Shown in pieces: positions 35,655 through 43,699 of a stretch of DNA of 64,000 bases. How positions within the stretch are numbered: position 1 is the stretch's first letter; each line of letters starts with the position of its first letter. Source of the stretch: Paracoccaceae bacterium (GTDB lineage Bacteria; Pseudomonadota; Alphaproteobacteria; Rhodobacterales; Rhodobacteraceae). The notes under the pieces were generated by a model. It had not been told where the DNA came from and ran no database searches. It saw only the letters and a list, made by a program, of their open reading frames with translations. Location of the stretch: assembly GCA_030750975.1 (NCBI GenBank), contig JASMHC010000015.1, positions 1 through 64,000 on the forward strand, given 5' to 3'. Made by a program: the position numbers and the translations under genes.

Positions 35655-35813
35655 TCAGGCCCAGCGGAACAATCCCGTAAGGACCGGACGGCCCAGCGGA
35701 AACCTGAAGGCCGCAATCAGATGTCCGGCCAATGCCGCCACGGCGGCGCCACGGGCGGCATGGGCGTCGCGATACGCACGGGCGATGCGGGGGTTTGCAG
35801 ATGTCTCGATCAT
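35655..35813 (-). CDS. Small hypothetical protein (52 residues)
   Basis: A short basic protein beginning MIETSANPRIARAYRDA and ending FRFPLGRPVLTGLFRWA. It is rich in Ala and Arg with one amphipathic or membrane-adjacent stretch (AAVAALAGHLIAAFRF). It resembles the small Arg-rich proteins frequent in Rhodobacterales, but no family is assigned. It starts with ATG 35813, has only a weak purine tract upstream, and lies next to a GCGTTTCG-type palindrome. Coding rests on length, composition and fit between phaB and the LysR gene. Confidence 0.5.
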   Translation of the reverse strand: MIETSANPRIARAYRDAHAARGAAVAALAGHLIAAFRFPLGRPVLTGLFRWA

Positions 35814-35830
35814 GGCGTTTCTTTCTGTTT

Positions 35831-35896
35831 AAGCGTTCGAAGTTGTCTGCGTTTCAGGATTAACTTGTGACTTCAGTTATCCTCGAAACGCTTTAA
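35831..35896. repeat. GCGTTTCG-type intergenic palindrome (copy 4)
   Basis: TTAAGCGTT and AACGCTTTAA form the outer arms; inside lies a second GCGTTTC with an inner GGATTAACT/AGTTATCC stem. The block lies immediately upstream of the 52-residue gene on the minus strand and before the LysR gene. Confidence 0.65.
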
Positions 35897-35979
35897 TCAA
35901 CTAAATCTTATGTAATTCACCCGATGCCGCCCCACAAACGAGACTTTTCAAAGCCTCAATTAAGTTTTATTTAACTGGA

Positions 35980-36948
35980 ATGAGTGATCGCCTTCCCCCC
36001 CTTACCGCGTTGCGGGCCTTTGATGCTGCCGCCAGACACATGTCTTTCGCCAAAGCGGCGGATGAGTTGAACGTCACGCCTGCGGCCTTGTCGTTTCAGA
36101 TCAAGGCGCTGGAAGAGCATCTTGGCACCCCGCTGTTTCACCGTCTGAACCGCGCGGTGGAATTGACCGAGGCGGGACGCACCCTTGCCCCCGGCACAGC
36201 CGAGGGGTTTCAGGCGCTGTCCAACGCCTGGCGGTCAACACGGCGGCTGCAGGACACCACGACCCTGAACGTCACGGCTGGTCCTGCCTTTACCGCCAAA
36301 TGGCTGGCCCCCCGGCTTTATGATTTCGCCCGGCTGCACCCGCAGATCGATCTGCGGTTCTCGGCCTCGTTGCGCCTGCTGGATTTCGACCGGGACGAGA
36401 TCGACGTGGCGATCCGCTTTGGCTATGGCCCGGACGAGGGGATGTGGTCAATGCCGATGCAGAAAGACTGGGTGATGCCGGTGATGACGCCGGACCTGGC
36501 CGCGCAATATCCAACTGCGGAAAGCCTGACAGAAGCGCCCCTTTTGTTTGACCATTCCATCGATTTCCTGCGCCCCAGATGCGATTGGCCCGCGTGGTTC
36601 CGTGCGGCGGGGATTTCTTTCACCCCCACCCACGGCCCGCATTTTTCGCAGGCGGATCACGCTGTTGATGCCGCCCTTTCGGGGGCCGGGGTTGTTCTGG
36701 GCCGACGGGCGATGGTGGTGAAAGAGCTGCATGACGGGCGTCTGGTGGCCCCTGTGCCGGTGGCGCTTGAAACCAATGCGCGCTTTCGCTTTATCTGCCG
36801 AAAAGGGGCCGAGACCCAACCCCGCATTGCCGCCTTCCGCGACTGGATGCTGACCGAGATTGACAAGACCGCCAAAGTCCATGAAGGGCTGACCATTATT
36901 CCGGTTGAGGATTTGGATAAAAGATGGCCGCCCGCACCGCCACCCTGA
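35980..36948 (+). CDS. LysR-family regulator, GcvA-like
   Basis: A 322-residue regulator. The N-terminal helix-turn-helix reads SFAKAADELNVTPAALSFQIKA (with the ALRAFDAAARH lead-in typical of GcvA-type members) and the C-terminal effector domain follows. The ATG at 35980 is the first in frame. It overlaps the start of the DMT exporter gene by 25 bases in the same direction, so it may control that gene and respond to its substrate. The exact inducer is unknown. Confidence 0.88.
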   Translation: MSDRLPPLTALRAFDAAARHMSFAKAADELNVTPAALSFQIKALEEHLGTPLFHRLNRAVELTEAGRTLAPGTAEGFQALSNAWRSTRRLQDTTTLNVTAGPAFTAKWLAPRLYDFARLHPQIDLRFSASLRLLDFDRDEIDVAIRFGYGPDEGMWSMPMQKDWVMPVMTPDLAAQYPTAESLTEAPLLFDHSIDFLRPRCDWPAWFRAAGISFTPTHGPHFSQADHAVDAALSGAGVVLGRRAMVVKELHDGRLVAPVPVALETNARFRFICRKGAETQPRIAAFRDWMLTEIDKTAKVHEGLTIIPVEDLDKRWPPAPPP

Positions 36949-37784
36949 TCGGTTTTACCGCCATTCTGCTTTGGTCGCTTTTGGCGCTGTTCACCGTGGG
37001 CACAGCCCCCGTTCCGCCGTTTCTGCTGAATGCGCTTAGCTTTTCCATCGCCACGCTGATCGGATTTGGCTGGACCTTGTGGAAGGGCAAGCTGACGGTT
37101 CTAAGGCACGTCTCGTGGCGGGTCTATCTGTTTGGGACCATCGGGTTGATGGGCTATCACGCGCTTTACTTCAGCGCCCTGCGGCTGGCCCCTGCGGCCG
37201 AGGCGGGTCTGATCGCCTATCTGTGGCCTTTGCTGATCGTGCTGATGTCGGGCCTGCTGCCGGGCGAGAGGCTGAAGGCGGGCCATATGCTGGGGGGATT
37301 TCTGGGATTTGCGGGTGCGGCGCTGATCATCAGCGGCGGCGGGGCAGGATTTCAGGCTGGCTTTCTGCCGGGCTATCTGATCGCGCTGACGGCTGCGTTT
37401 ACATGGGCGGGCTATTCCGTTCTAAGCCGCCTCTTGGGCAATGCCCCGACCGAAGCGGTGACGATCTATTGTCTGGCGACGGCGGTCTTGTCGGGCCTTG
37501 CCCATGTGGCGTTTGAAACCACGGTTTGGCCCATTGGCGCATTCGGCTGGGCGTCGGTGGCCGCATTGGGGCTGGGGCCGGTCGGGCTGGCCTTTTACGT
37601 TTGGGATGTGGGGGTAAAACGCGGTGACATCCAGTTGCTGGGTGTCCTGTCCTATGCCGCGCCTTTGCTATCGACGCTGGCGCTGGTGGTCGTGGGGATC
37701 GCCACCGCAAGCTGGGCGCTTGGCTTGGCGGCGATGCTGATTACCGGCGGCGCGGCGATTGCCGCACGCGCCAGCCTTGGCTAA
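36924..37784 (+). CDS. DMT-family transporter (EamA, possible aromatic amino acid exporter)
   Basis: A 286-residue protein with ten membrane segments in two EamA repeats. It starts MAARTATLIGFTAILLWSLLA and has the VGTAPVPPF loop seen in YddG-like exporters; that resemblance is weak, so the substrate is only a guess. The start overlaps the LysR gene by 25 bases, suggesting co-expression and translational coupling. Confidence 0.83.
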   Translation: MAARTATLIGFTAILLWSLLALFTVGTAPVPPFLLNALSFSIATLIGFGWTLWKGKLTVLRHVSWRVYLFGTIGLMGYHALYFSALRLAPAAEAGLIAYLWPLLIVLMSGLLPGERLKAGHMLGGFLGFAGAALIISGGGAGFQAGFLPGYLIALTAAFTWAGYSVLSRLLGNAPTEAVTIYCLATAVLSGLAHVAFETTVWPIGAFGWASVAALGLGPVGLAFYVWDVGVKRGDIQLLGVLSYAAPLLSTLALVVVGIATASWALGLAAMLITGGAAIAARASLG

Positions 37785-37811
37785 TGCGCAACACCTTGGT
37801 GTTTCCCGCGT

Positions 37812-37979
37812 TTAGCCCACCGTCAGGCGTTCAATTTCTTCTTTCAGTCGGAGCTTTTGTTTCTTGAGTTCTGTGATCTCGGCGTCGCTGGTTCCAGGTG
37901 CGCGCTGCACCACTTCAACCTTTTCCGAGAGTGTTTCGTGTTTTTTCTTCAGTTCATCCAGGTGCGAACCCAAGCTCAT
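37812..37979 (-). CDS. YdcH family protein (DUF465)
   Basis: A 55-residue protein, MSLGSHLDELKKKHETLSEK..., the family's two-helix pattern with a Lys-rich C-terminal helix (KKQKLRLKEEIERL). Function in bacteria is unknown. ATG 37979 is supported by GAGAGGAG upstream, making the longer frame from 38000 unlikely. It is convergent with the DMT exporter. Confidence 0.85.
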   Translation of the reverse strand: MSLGSHLDELKKKHETLSEKVEVVQRAPGTSDAEITELKKQKLRLKEEIERLTVG

Positions 37980-38087
37980 AATGCGTCTCCTCTCATTCAA
38001 ATACGACTACGGAGTGCAGCACAATTTTTCCGCCCTGTCACGCCAGAGCTTGAAAAAAATGCGCATTTTCGGCGGGGTCCCGCCTGC

Positions 38088-38849
38088 TTAATCCGCGAAA
38101 GGCAATGCTTTTCCGTGCTTTAAGCAGTCCGACAGGGTTTGCGTATAATCGTCCTCGTCCCGCTCGTGCCGCCCGCCGCGATGCATGATCAGAGAATCAC
38201 GCAAGCGAAACGCCGCTTTGCCCCCCTTTCGGGCACGTAACAGAACCAGACGCGCGTCGCGCCCGGTGCGGGGAACCAGCGGTTGCACCTCGATAGATCC
38301 AAGGCGCGGGGCCAGTGCCGACAGAAGATCGGGCAGCCGTTCGGCCCTGTGGATGAAGGTTGCGAACCCCTTCGGGGCAAGGCGTTTTGAGGCGGCCTTT
38401 ACCCAAACCTCCAGCGGGGTGTCTTCGCCCATCGCCATCTCGCGGCCGGGATCATCGGCAGAGGTTGAGCGGTCGCGCTGAAAATAGGGCGGGTTGGCGA
38501 TAACGTGGTCAAAGCCGATCTCGCGCAGCTCGGCGGGCATTTGTGCAAGATCACCGGTGACAACCGTCAGATCGGCATCGTTGCGCTGCGCGTTGATCCG
38601 CGCCAGATCGGCGTAACCGGCCTGCCGCTCGATCCCGAACAGGCGCAGGCCTTTGACCCGATGCGCAAGGCACAGGCTGGCCACGCCAACGCCGCATCCA
38701 AGTTCAAGCACCGATTGCCCCTGTCTGGCCGGAACAGCGCCTGCCAGCAGCACCGGATCAACACCGGCGCGATAGCCTTTGGCCGGTTGTTCAACCGTAA
38801 TCCGGCCACCAAGGAAATCATCCCGGGTGGTTTCGGAAAATCCGCTCAT
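38088..38849 (-). CDS. tRNA1(Val) N6-adenine methyltransferase-like protein
   Basis: A 253-residue class I AdoMet-dependent methyltransferase. The glycine-rich motif is LELGCGVGVASLCLAHR, and the catalytic NPPYF is at about residue 140. The N-terminal DDFLGGRITVEQPAKGYRAGVDPVLLAG region matches the TrmN6/YfiC branch that methylates A37 of tRNA1(Val). Specificity is inferred. The start overlaps the DUF2007 gene by four bases. Confidence 0.85.
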   Translation of the reverse strand: MSGFSETTRDDFLGGRITVEQPAKGYRAGVDPVLLAGAVPARQGQSVLELGCGVGVASLCLAHRVKGLRLFGIERQAGYADLARINAQRNDADLTVVTGDLAQMPAELREIGFDHVIANPPYFQRDRSTSADDPGREMAMGEDTPLEVWVKAASKRLAPKGFATFIHRAERLPDLLSALAPRLGSIEVQPLVPRTGRDARLVLLRARKGGKAAFRLRDSLIMHRGGRHERDEDDYTQTLSDCLKHGKALPFAD

Positions 38850-39058
38850 GTCACGTTGATATCGTGGTCCGCCAGAATCTGGCGGGCCTCGGCCAAATCG
38901 GCGCTGCGCACCATCAGGCGGCGCGGCAATATGCCGATAGACCCTTCAAGGACGCTCATGTTTACGTCCATTTCAAAGCAGTCTATATCCTCACCTCGGA
39001 GCACGGCCAGGGCATGTGATATGATCACCGGATCGGTGGTTCGAAGAAGCTCTTGCAT
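38846..39058 (-). CDS. DUF2007 family small protein
   Basis: A 70-residue protein beginning MQELLRTTDPVIISHALAVL with the family's EARQILADHD close. DUF2007 proteins are small alpha/beta domains of unknown function, described as putative signal-transducing proteins. ATG 39058 is used since the longer frame from 39355 has no family match and runs into ispB on the other strand. It is coupled to the methyltransferase downstream by an ATGA overlap. Confidence 0.88.
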   Translation of the reverse strand: MQELLRTTDPVIISHALAVLRGEDIDCFEMDVNMSVLEGSIGILPRRLMVRSADLAEARQILADHDINVT

Positions 39059-39111
39059 AGGTCCGAGATAACGGCTGTAACGGGCGCAGTCGAGGGGATG
39101 ATCACAAAGAG

Positions 39112-40116
39112 ATGACCAAGATGCGTGATCTTGAGACAAAACCGCACGAGGCTTTGGCCGAATATCTGGCCGAAGACATGACTGCCGTGAACGCGCTGAT
39201 CGCCGAGCGGATGGCTTCGGAACATGCGCCACGCATACCGGAAGTGACCGCGCATCTGGTTGATGCGGGCGGCAAACGCCTGCGCCCGATGCTGACACTG
39301 GCTGCGGCGCGGCTGTGCGGCTATGACGGCCCCTATCACCTGCATCTGGCCGCAACGGTTGAATTTATTCACACCGCCACCCTGCTGCATGACGACGTGG
39401 TGGACGAAAGTGCCCAGCGGCGCGGCCGGCCCACGGCGAACCTTTTATGGGACAACAAGTCCAGCGTGCTGGTGGGCGATTATCTGTTTTCGCGGTCCTT
39501 CCAGCTGATGACCGAAACCGGATCGCTCGAGGTGCTGCGCATTCTTTCGAACGCCTCGGCCACCATTGCCGAGGGCGAGGTTCTGCAACTGACCGCCGCG
39601 CAGGATTTGCGCACGGATGAAGCCGTGTATCTGCAAGTGGTGCGCGGGAAGACCGCCGCGCTGTTTTCCGCCGCGACCGAGGTTGGCGGCGTTATTGCCG
39701 GTGCCGACGCGGATAACGTGAAAGCGTTGTTTGATTATGGCGACAAGCTGGGGATCGCTTTCCAGATCGTTGATGATCTGCTGGACTATGAGGGCGACAG
39801 CGCCGCGACCGGCAAGAATATCGGCGATGATTTTCGCGAACGCAAACTGACCCTGCCGGTGATCAAGGCCGTGGCCAGGGCCGACGCGGCCGAGCGTGAT
39901 TTCTGGAAGCGTGTGATTGAAAAAGGCCGTCAGGGCGACGGTGATCTTGAACAGGCGCTGACCCTGCTGGACAAGCACGGGGCGCTGAAAGACACCCGCA
40001 ACGATGCGCTGACCTATGTGGCGCAGGCCAAGGCGGCGATTGGCAAGCTGCCCGCGCATCCGCTGCGTGACATGCTGACCGATCTGGCGGATTACGTGGT
40101 GGCGCGGATCAATTAA
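39112..40116 (+). CDS. ispB: Long-chain polyprenyl diphosphate synthase
   Basis: A 334-residue trans-prenyltransferase building the ubiquinone side chain (octaprenyl or decaprenyl; Rhodobacterales usually have Q-10). The first aspartate-rich motif is LLHDDVVDES (about 91-100) and the second FQIVDDLLDYEGD (about 221-233). GGKRLRPML is the isopentenyl-binding block. Chain length cannot be read directly. It is divergent from the DUF2007 gene and convergent with ispE, whose end overlaps its own by four bases. Confidence 0.93.
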   Translation: MTKMRDLETKPHEALAEYLAEDMTAVNALIAERMASEHAPRIPEVTAHLVDAGGKRLRPMLTLAAARLCGYDGPYHLHLAATVEFIHTATLLHDDVVDESAQRRGRPTANLLWDNKSSVLVGDYLFSRSFQLMTETGSLEVLRILSNASATIAEGEVLQLTAAQDLRTDEAVYLQVVRGKTAALFSAATEVGGVIAGADADNVKALFDYGDKLGIAFQIVDDLLDYEGDSAATGKNIGDDFRERKLTLPVIKAVARADAAERDFWKRVIEKGRQGDGDLEQALTLLDKHGALKDTRNDALTYVAQAKAAIGKLPAHPLRDMLTDLADYVVARIN

Positions 40117-40946
40117 AGCGGTGTGATTTCGGCGGGTTTGACCCACCAGCCGGGGTTTTGGGTTGCGATGGACCGGGCGGCGCGTTGCGCCTTGGCCTGA
40201 CTGTCGAACATTCCCCAGCATGTGGCCCCGGAACCGGACATCCGGCCAAGCAGGCAGCCTGGTTGCGCTTTGATCCCGTCCAGAACCGTGGCGATTACCG
40301 GCTTTATCCCGATGGCGGCGGGCTCCATATCGTTGCGCATCCGCCCCAGCCAGTCGGCGAAGCTGTGCACGGTGTCGAAGGCCGGAACCTTTTTTGGCAT
40401 GGGCGGGTTCTGCTTTGACGCGACGCGGGCAAACACCTGCGGGGTTGGCACGGCCACGCGCGGATTGACCAGAACAAGCCAGCTTTGCGGAAGGGTCGGA
40501 ACCTTGTCCAGCCGGTCGCCGATACCGGACATGCGCGTCGGTCTTGCCCGCAGGCATACCGGCACATCCGCCCCCAGACTGGCCGGTTCTTGCGGCAGAG
40601 GTTCGCCCCAGATTTCAGACAGGCCACGCAATGCGGCGGCGGCATCGGACGAACCGCCCCCCATGCCCGAGGCGACGGGCAGGGATTTCTGAAGCCGGAT
40701 TTTTGCGCCCTTGGACGGGTGAAGACAGCGGGCCGCACGCAAGATCAGATTGCTGCCATCCCCGGGAACATCCGTTGCGCATGGGCCTGTAACCTCAAGC
40801 GTCAGGCCCCTGGCCGGTTCGATCTGCAATTCGTCGCCGATATCCGTAAAGACCACCAGCGAATCAAGCAGGTGATACCCGTCATCGCGTTGGCCGGTGA
40901 TGTGCAGGGTCAGGTTGATCTTGGCCGGAGCAAATGCCCTAGTCAT
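40113..40946 (-). CDS. ispE: 4-(cytidine-5'-diphospho)-2-C-methyl-D-erythritol kinase
   Basis: A 277-residue GHMP kinase of the non-mevalonate isoprenoid pathway. It begins with the family's APAKINLTLHITGQRDDGYH and carries the ATP loop PVASGMGGGSSDAAAAL; the third motif is GRMSGSGATCWGMF. ATG 40946 overlaps the stop of the TPR gene (ATGACTAG), so it is translated with that gene. Supplies precursor for IspB next door. Confidence 0.94.
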   Translation of the reverse strand: MTRAFAPAKINLTLHITGQRDDGYHLLDSLVVFTDIGDELQIEPARGLTLEVTGPCATDVPGDGSNLILRAARCLHPSKGAKIRLQKSLPVASGMGGGSSDAAAALRGLSEIWGEPLPQEPASLGADVPVCLRARPTRMSGIGDRLDKVPTLPQSWLVLVNPRVAVPTPQVFARVASKQNPPMPKKVPAFDTVHSFADWLGRMRNDMEPAAIGIKPVIATVLDGIKAQPGCLLGRMSGSGATCWGMFDSQAKAQRAARSIATQNPGWWVKPAEITPL

Positions 40947-42615
40947 CGGCTTCCTCTTCCAGCACAACATCCAACCCGACCTCGAGCTTGCGGCGGATGC
41001 GGTCGGCCTCGGCCTCTTCGGGACCAAAAGACAGGGCACGGCGCCATTGGAATCGCGCTTCGTATTCGCGTCCGACCATCCAGTACACATCGCCCAGATG
41101 GTCGTTGACAATGGGGTCCGTGGCCATCAGCTCGACTGCCATTTCCATCGGTGCGACGGCTTCGTCAAAGCGGCCAAGGCGGTAATAGACCCATCCCAGG
41201 CTATCGACGATATACCCGCTGTCCGGCCGGACCGAGACCGCCTGTTCGATCATCTTCAGGGCCTCGTCCAGCTTTTCGCGGCGTTCAACCAGCGAATATC
41301 CGAGATAGTTCAGAACCTGCGGCTGGCCGGGCTGCAAATCCAGCGACTGCCGGAAATCGGCCTCGGCGCGGGGCCAGTTTTTCAACCGCTCATTGCTGAT
41401 ACCGCGCACATAATAGGTGTACCAAAGCTGGGAATGATTGCCCGCCATCAGGTCGATTGCCGTGGAATAGGCCTTTTCCGCCGCCGCGTAGTTTTTCTTG
41501 GTACGGAAAGTATCCCCCAACGAGACATGCACCATCGGATCGTCCGGATATTCGGCAAGCAGTTCCTCAAGCGCCCTGATCGCGCCGTCAACATCGCCCG
41601 CGCTGCGCAATGTGTCCGCCACGCCCCGCGCGGCAACCAGATAGCCAAAGCTTCCAGGAACAACCTGCTGATAAACCTCGCGGGCAAGTTCCGGCCGATC
41701 CAGCCGCTCAAGGATATCCGCCGTCAAAAGCAGCGTTTCGCCGTGATCGGGCCGCAAAGCCTGCGCCACGCGGGCATAATACAGGGCCGAGACATCCACG
41801 TGGTCCGCCCCCAACGCATCGGCGATTGTAAAAAACACCTCGGCTATGCCCTCGGTCGGGTCGGCGACGGTTTCAAAAGGCAGGGTCTGGCCCTGATCCA
41901 GCTTGTCCAGAAGGCTTTGAATATCCGGTCCCGGCTCTTGGCTGAATGCGCTTGTCAGCAATTTGGTGGCGTCGTCGTTGCGGTTGATCTGGCTTAGAAT
42001 TTCCGCACGGGCCTTGACCGAATGGCGGGTTTGGATGCCCACCATTACATTGTCGGAGAAGGTTTGGTTGGCGGCCTCGAAATCGCCCAGCCAGGCCAGC
42101 GCCAGCGCCTTGTGATACGAGGCGAAAACCTCGATCCGCCTGTTCGAGGCCAGATCGGTGAACAACGCCAATGCCGCTTCGGTATCGCCAATGCCCAGAT
42201 AGGCCCAGGCCAGCACCAGACCGTCGGCCAGCCCAACCGCCGGGCGGTCTTCGGTTTGCAACACCTCAACGATCCGGGCGTAGTCGCCAGCCAGCGCATC
42301 CTCGGTCAGCGCCGCCAAAAGCGTCGGGGTCTGCGCCTCGCCCGAGGTTAGCTGGGAATGCGCCAGTTCCGCCGCCAGAACGATATCGCCGGATGCCAGA
42401 AGCGACCGGATCGCGCCGCGCTGGCTGGGCAAATATTCAGGGTCGAAAAAAGTTGCATCCAGATAATAATCAGCCGCGGTAAGAAAATCGTAATCCGCTT
42501 CGGCCTGACGCGCGGCCAAATAGGATCCGGCGGCGGATTGGGCGAAAACGGTCTGGGCGGACAGGCCCAACGACGCAAGGGCCGTCGAGACAAGAAAGAA
42601 AATGGTACGGGTCAC
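40939..42615 (-). CDS. Secreted TPR protein
   Basis: A 558-residue protein with a signal peptide (hydrophobic FFLVSTALASLGL, cut after FAQ) followed by about twelve TPR units across the chain, the clearest being LQPGQPQVLNYLGYSLVERR and RPDSGYIVDSLGWVYYRLGR near residues 420-470. The protein probably acts as a periplasmic or outer-membrane-associated scaffold. The start is GTG 42615. The linkage of a TPR gene with ispE recurs in Rhodobacterales, and the stop overlaps the ispE ATG. Confidence 0.87.
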   Translation of the reverse strand: MTRTIFFLVSTALASLGLSAQTVFAQSAAGSYLAARQAEADYDFLTAADYYLDATFFDPEYLPSQRGAIRSLLASGDIVLAAELAHSQLTSGEAQTPTLLAALTEDALAGDYARIVEVLQTEDRPAVGLADGLVLAWAYLGIGDTEAALALFTDLASNRRIEVFASYHKALALAWLGDFEAANQTFSDNVMVGIQTRHSVKARAEILSQINRNDDATKLLTSAFSQEPGPDIQSLLDKLDQGQTLPFETVADPTEGIAEVFFTIADALGADHVDVSALYYARVAQALRPDHGETLLLTADILERLDRPELAREVYQQVVPGSFGYLVAARGVADTLRSAGDVDGAIRALEELLAEYPDDPMVHVSLGDTFRTKKNYAAAEKAYSTAIDLMAGNHSQLWYTYYVRGISNERLKNWPRAEADFRQSLDLQPGQPQVLNYLGYSLVERREKLDEALKMIEQAVSVRPDSGYIVDSLGWVYYRLGRFDEAVAPMEMAVELMATDPIVNDHLGDVYWMVGREYEARFQWRRALSFGPEEAEADRIRRKLEVGLDVVLEEEADD

Positions 42616-42670
42616 AGCAAATCCGATTCGATTGGGTGATGACAGCCTAGCGTTTGACCTGCCCAAAGCA

Positions 42671-42763
42671 ATGAGGGGTGGCAGTAATTGCCACCCCTCG
42701 CTTGGGAATGAGACCTTAGTACACGGACCACTCACGGAACTACAGAACGCCCTGACGAAATAA
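42671..42763 (+). CDS. Candidate 30-codon frame with perfect palindrome
   Basis: In the divergent TPR/LytTR gap, GAGGGGTGGCA/TGCCACCCCTC (42673-42683 and 42689-42699) is a perfect 11-bp inverted repeat without a T-run. An ATG at 42671 opens a 30-codon frame through it (MRGGSNCHPSLGNETLVHGP and ten more residues). No ribosome-binding site stands out. It may be a short peptide gene, an operator or the hairpin of a small RNA. Confidence 0.3.
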   Translation: MRGGSNCHPSLGNETLVHGPLTELQNALTK

Positions 42764-42810
42764 TCAGGAAAAGTCAGGTCTCACTGCAAGAGCCTAGATA
42801 ATTAACGGTA

Positions 42811-42858
42811 TATTCGCAGTTTTGTATTCGCGAAGGGGTTCTTTTATTCGTGAAATTG
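42811..42858 (+). promoter_or_regulatory. TATTCG direct repeats upstream of the LytTR gene
   Basis: TATTCGCAG (42811), TATTCGCGAA (42825) and TATTCGTGAA (42845) are direct repeats 14 and 20 bases apart in an A/T-rich promoter region starting 67 bases before the LytTR ATG. LytTR proteins bind pairs of direct repeats, so autoregulation is a reasonable guess. Confidence 0.4.
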
Positions 42859-42877
42859 TCGTATATGCAGCTTTGCG

Positions 42878-43684
42878 ATGCGTGAAACTGCAAAAATAAA
42901 CTCTTGGGTAACGCGAATGCTTTCGCTTTTGGCGGCGGCTGTGTTTCTGGCATTGTCGGGTCCATTCGGCACCTATGTGGATTTCGGGCTTTTCGAACGT
43001 TTTCAGTTCTGGGTCGCTTCGATCGCGGCGGCAGGGCTGTTCATTCACACGGTGGTCCACTTTGCGCTGATGATTTCTTCCTCAAGCCGTCGCCTGACAG
43101 TTATCGCCATTCTTGTCGGAACCGCCCTGGGTTCCGTGCCGGCAACCGCTGCCATTATGGAAATCTATTCCTATCTGAGCCAAACCCCGATCGGGGTTGA
43201 TCGCTTCCCGTTCATGTGGAGCAATGTAACCCTGATCGGCATCATCATTTCCATGACCCAATTCTGGCCGCATATAATGGCAGCCGGGCCGAAGCAAAGC
43301 GAAACGCCCAGCGACGCCGTCGAACCCGTGGAAGAGCCGGCGCCGGACATACGTTTCAATGTTCCGATCCTTGCACGGCTTCCCAATTGCGTTGAGCCGA
43401 ACAAAATCGTCTCGTTCTCGATGCAGGATCACTATGTCGAGCTGATGACGGTCAAAGGTCCGCATTTGCTGCTGATGCGGTTTGCCGATGCGCTGGACCT
43501 TTTGGGCGACATGCAGGGCCTGCGCATTCACCGGTCCCATTGGGTGTCACATATTCACCTGAACGGGCTTGAGAAAGAGGGCCGCAAGATGCTGGCGGTT
43601 TTGTCCGATGGCCGCAAGCTGCCGGTCAGCGCCACCTATCTGGATCAGGTCCGCACCCATCTAAAGGAAAAAAGCGCGACTTAA
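42878..43684 (+). CDS. Membrane-bound LytTR DNA-binding regulator
   Basis: A 268-residue protein with four hydrophobic segments (about 13-29, 46-66, 72-92 and 114-132) followed by a linker and a LytTR domain (about residues 160-265). In the DNA-binding domain, VSFSMQDHYVELMTVKG, LDLLGDMQGLRIHRSHWVSH and SDGRKLPVSATYLDQV give the expected beta-strand pattern. It would sense a membrane-level signal and bind DNA directly. Direct repeats and a divergent palindrome lie upstream. Targets unknown. Confidence 0.86.
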   Translation: MRETAKINSWVTRMLSLLAAAVFLALSGPFGTYVDFGLFERFQFWVASIAAAGLFIHTVVHFALMISSSSRRLTVIAILVGTALGSVPATAAIMEIYSYLSQTPIGVDRFPFMWSNVTLIGIIISMTQFWPHIMAAGPKQSETPSDAVEPVEEPAPDIRFNVPILARLPNCVEPNKIVSFSMQDHYVELMTVKGPHLLLMRFADALDLLGDMQGLRIHRSHWVSHIHLNGLEKEGRKMLAVLSDGRKLPVSATYLDQVRTHLKEKSAT

Positions 43685-43699
43685 GCCGCGCCTTTTCAC

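Noticed and set aside
42673-42699. Perfect palindrome as a terminator for the TPR or LytTR gene
   Set aside because: It lies upstream of both divergent genes and lacks a T-run on either strand.
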